From Haliclystus octoradiatus (taxonomy: Eukaryota > Cnidaria > Staurozoa > Stauromedusae > Haliclystidae), in contig OU744447.1 of assembly GCA_916610825.1 (NCBI GenBank), forward strand, positions 27,168,561-27,232,560: a stretch of DNA of 64,000 bases, written 5' to 3'. Positions 62,341 through 64,000 of this stretch are shown here, piece after piece. The translations under genes were made by a program, and so were the position numbers. Positions within the stretch are counted from its first letter, which is position 1, and every line of letters starts with the position of its first letter. The notes under the pieces were generated by a model, which searched no databases, was not told the origin of the DNA, and worked only from the letters and a program-made list of their open reading frames with translations.

Positions 62341-64000
62341 ACAAGCAGGCCTCAATATAGAGAATTGCACATTCTTTCAATGCTTGTAAATGGCTTTTCT
62401 GTTATTTGCAATTTCTTTGGAATTAAGTAATATTCTAAGCAAGGCAAAGAGCTCTTTCGACAAACTGACCTCTCTATAGAGAATTGGGAACAGATTTAAT
62501 CTTTCAAAACAACTATTTTGGAATTTGCTGTTTCTTGGGAATTCTATAATTTTATAGCATCGCAATGTCTTCTATGGACAAAGGGGCTCCTCTCTCGTGA
62601 ATTGCGCATTGCTTCCAAGATGGAAAATTGCTTTTCTAAAATTTGCGGCTTCTTGGGAATTCTGTAATGTTTCAAACGTCCTATAGTGTTCTTTTGACAA
62701 ATTGGCCTAATCAATATGAATTGCGCATTGTTTCAATGCTTGTAAATGGCTTTTCTGTAATTTGCAATTTCTTTGGAAATAAGAAATATTCTAAGCAAGG
62801 CAAAGAGCTCTTTCCACAAACTGACCTCTCTATAGAGAATTGGGCACAGATTTAATCCTTCAAAACAACTATTTTGAAATTTGCAGTTTCTTGGGAATTC
62901 TATAATTTTATAGCATCGCAATTTCTTCTATGGACAAAGGGGCTCCTCTATCGTGAATTGCGCATTGCTTCCAAGATGGAAAATTGCTTTTCTGAATATT
63001 GTGGCTTCTTGGGAATTCTGTAATGTTCCAAACGTACTAGAGTGTTCTTTTGACAAATTGGCCTAATCAATATGAATTGGGAATAATTTCAAAGCTTGTA
63101 AATAGCTCTTTAGAAATTTCCGGTCACTTTGGAATTATGGAATGCATCAAGCATCACAGACTGTTCTTTGGACAAACAGGCTTCATCATGATGAATTGCG
63201 CATTGTTTCAATGCGATTAAATTTCTTCTCTGTAATTTGCGGCTTCCTTGGAATTAGGGAATGTTTAAGCATCGCAAAGTGTTGTTTCGACAAGCAGGCC
63301 TCAATATAGAGAATTGCACATTCTTTCAATGCTTGTAAATGGCTTTTCTGTTATTTGCAATTTCTTTGGAATTAAGAAATATTCTAAGCAAGGCAAAGAG
63401 CTCTTTCGACAAACTGACCTCTCTATAGAGAATTGGGAACAGATTTAATCTTTCAAAACAACTATTTTGGAATTTGCTGTTTCTTGGGAATTCTATAATT
63501 TTATAGCATCGCAATGTCTTCTATGGACAAAGGGGCTCCTCTCTCGTGAATTGCGCATTGCTTCCAAGATGGAAAATTGCTTTTCTAAAATTTGCAGCTT
63601 CTTGGGAATTCTGTAATGTTTCAAACGTCCTATAGTGTTCTTTTGACAAATTGGCCTAATCAATATGAATTGCGCATTGTTTCAATGCTTGTAAATGGCT
63701 TTTCTGTAATTTGCAATTTCTTTGGAAATAAGAAATATTCTAAGCAAGGCAAAGAGCTCTTTCCACAAACTGACCTCTCTATAGAGAATTGGGCACAGAT
63801 TTAATCCTTCAAAACAACTATTTTGAAATTTGCAGTTTCTTGGGAATTCTATAATTTTATAGCATCGCAATTTCTTCTATGGACAAAGGGGCTCCTCTAT
63901 CGTGAATTGCGCATTGCTTCCAAGATGGAAAATTGCTTTTCTGAATATTGTGGCTTCTTGGGAATTCTGTAATGTTCCAAACGTACTAGAGTGTTCTTTT
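62110..64000. repeat. 949-bp L-S tandem repeat running off the right edge
   Basis: Unit starts: 62481 S, 62837 L, 63430 S, 63786 (partial; A 63786-63903, B from 63904). Sequence at about 62110 recurs 949 bp later to the window end. Shared marks: CAATGCGATTAAATTTC in D, GGGAACAGATTTAATC and CTATTTTGGAATTTGC in A, CTCTCTCGTGAATT before B. Differences are few (AAGTAATATTC near 62426, TTTGCAGCTT near 63591). The array continues beyond the window. Confidence 0.88.

Larger units (their letters stand above)
1..64000. repeat. Satellite array of 117-119 bp monomers in two higher-order units, L (5-mer) and S (3-mer)
   Basis: Monomers can be phased by the recurring GAATTG that begins each one. Five classes recur: A (GAATTGGGCACAG), B (GAATTGCGCATTGCTTCC), C (GAATTGGGAATTATTTC), D (GAATTGCGCATTG then TTTCAATGCGCTT) and E (GAATTGCACATTG or GAATTGCGCATTG then CTTGTAAATGG). 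They occur in only two orders, A-B-C-D-E (L) and A-B-E (S). Phasing on monomer A gives 131 units from 6 to 63785: 71 L, 59 S and one chimera, plus partial ends, about 540 monomers. All are head to tail on the same strand, with no inserted element and no unique sequence. Runs never exceed three L or three S. No reading frame survives a whole unit, and unit lengths are mostly not multiples of three. Likely centromeric or pericentromeric heterochromatin of a eukaryote; location and species are inference. Confidence 0.97.

Noticed and set aside
1-64000. CRISPR array
   Set aside because: Repeats are directly abutting homologous monomers with no unique spacers and no cas genes; lengths and composition fit eukaryotic satellite.
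1-64000. Tribolium-type 360-bp satellite, suggested by the 356-bp S unit
   Set aside because: Only the length is similar. The S unit is a trimer of 119-bp monomers, and I recognise no sequence match; species assignment would need a database search.
1-64000. LTR element, transposon-derived tandem repeat or rDNA spacer
   Set aside because: No terminal repeats, element coding remnants, primer-binding sites or rRNA sequence are visible anywhere in the window.
1-64000. tRNA or other Pol III small RNA gene as the origin of the monomer
   Set aside because: I see no A-box/B-box pair or cloverleaf in any monomer class; the D hairpin has only 8-bp arms with a 3-nt loop and stands alone.

Overview
The whole 64 kb window is one uninterrupted satellite DNA array. 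I find no gene, RNA gene, transposon, CRISPR array or unique sequence anywhere in it. Every stretch on the + strand reads as the same family of AT-rich tandem monomers of 117-119 bp (one B monomer counted by hand is about 37% GC), all in one orientation. Megabase-style satellite with nested higher-order repeats (HORs) points to a eukaryote, most likely centromeric or pericentromeric heterochromatin. I do not recognise the satellite and cannot name the species.

The array has at least four levels. (1) Each monomer is itself two diverged halves of 58 and 60-61 bp, each normally beginning GAATT. (2) Five monomer classes exist, called A, B, C, D and E here. (3) They are combined into only two HOR units: a five-monomer unit L = A-B-C-D-E (592-593 bp, rarely 597) and a three-monomer unit S = A-B-E (355-356 bp, rarely 360), which lacks the C-D pair. 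From position 6 to 63785 I count 71 L units, 59 S units and one chimeric unit; a partial unit sits at each end. L and S carry different diagnostic bases in B and E, so S is an established family and not a set of fresh deletions of L. (4) Strings of L and S are themselves amplified as larger tandem blocks.

Layout: 954-7117, four copies of L-S-L (1541 bp), paired as two 3082-bp dimers; 7118-about 12100, a 3794-bp block with a partial second copy; 12217-15653, mixed units with a 1897-bp periodicity; 15654-24542, a 3674-bp block (S-L-L-L-S-L-L) twice plus a further S-L-L; 24543-about 26717, a transition; about 26718-51529, two copies of an 11.7-kb block offset by 11726 bp, separated by a mosaic junction at 38264-38445, the second copy carrying an extra 1539-bp internal duplication; about 52270-62340, two copies of a 5695-bp block; about 62110 to the end, a 949-bp L-S repeat running off the window.

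The many short open reading frames (60-107 codons) recur at fixed places in the repeat and are by-products of its stop-codon layout. The interest here is structural: two interleaved HOR families with private variants, short conversion-like patches, and amplification at several scales.
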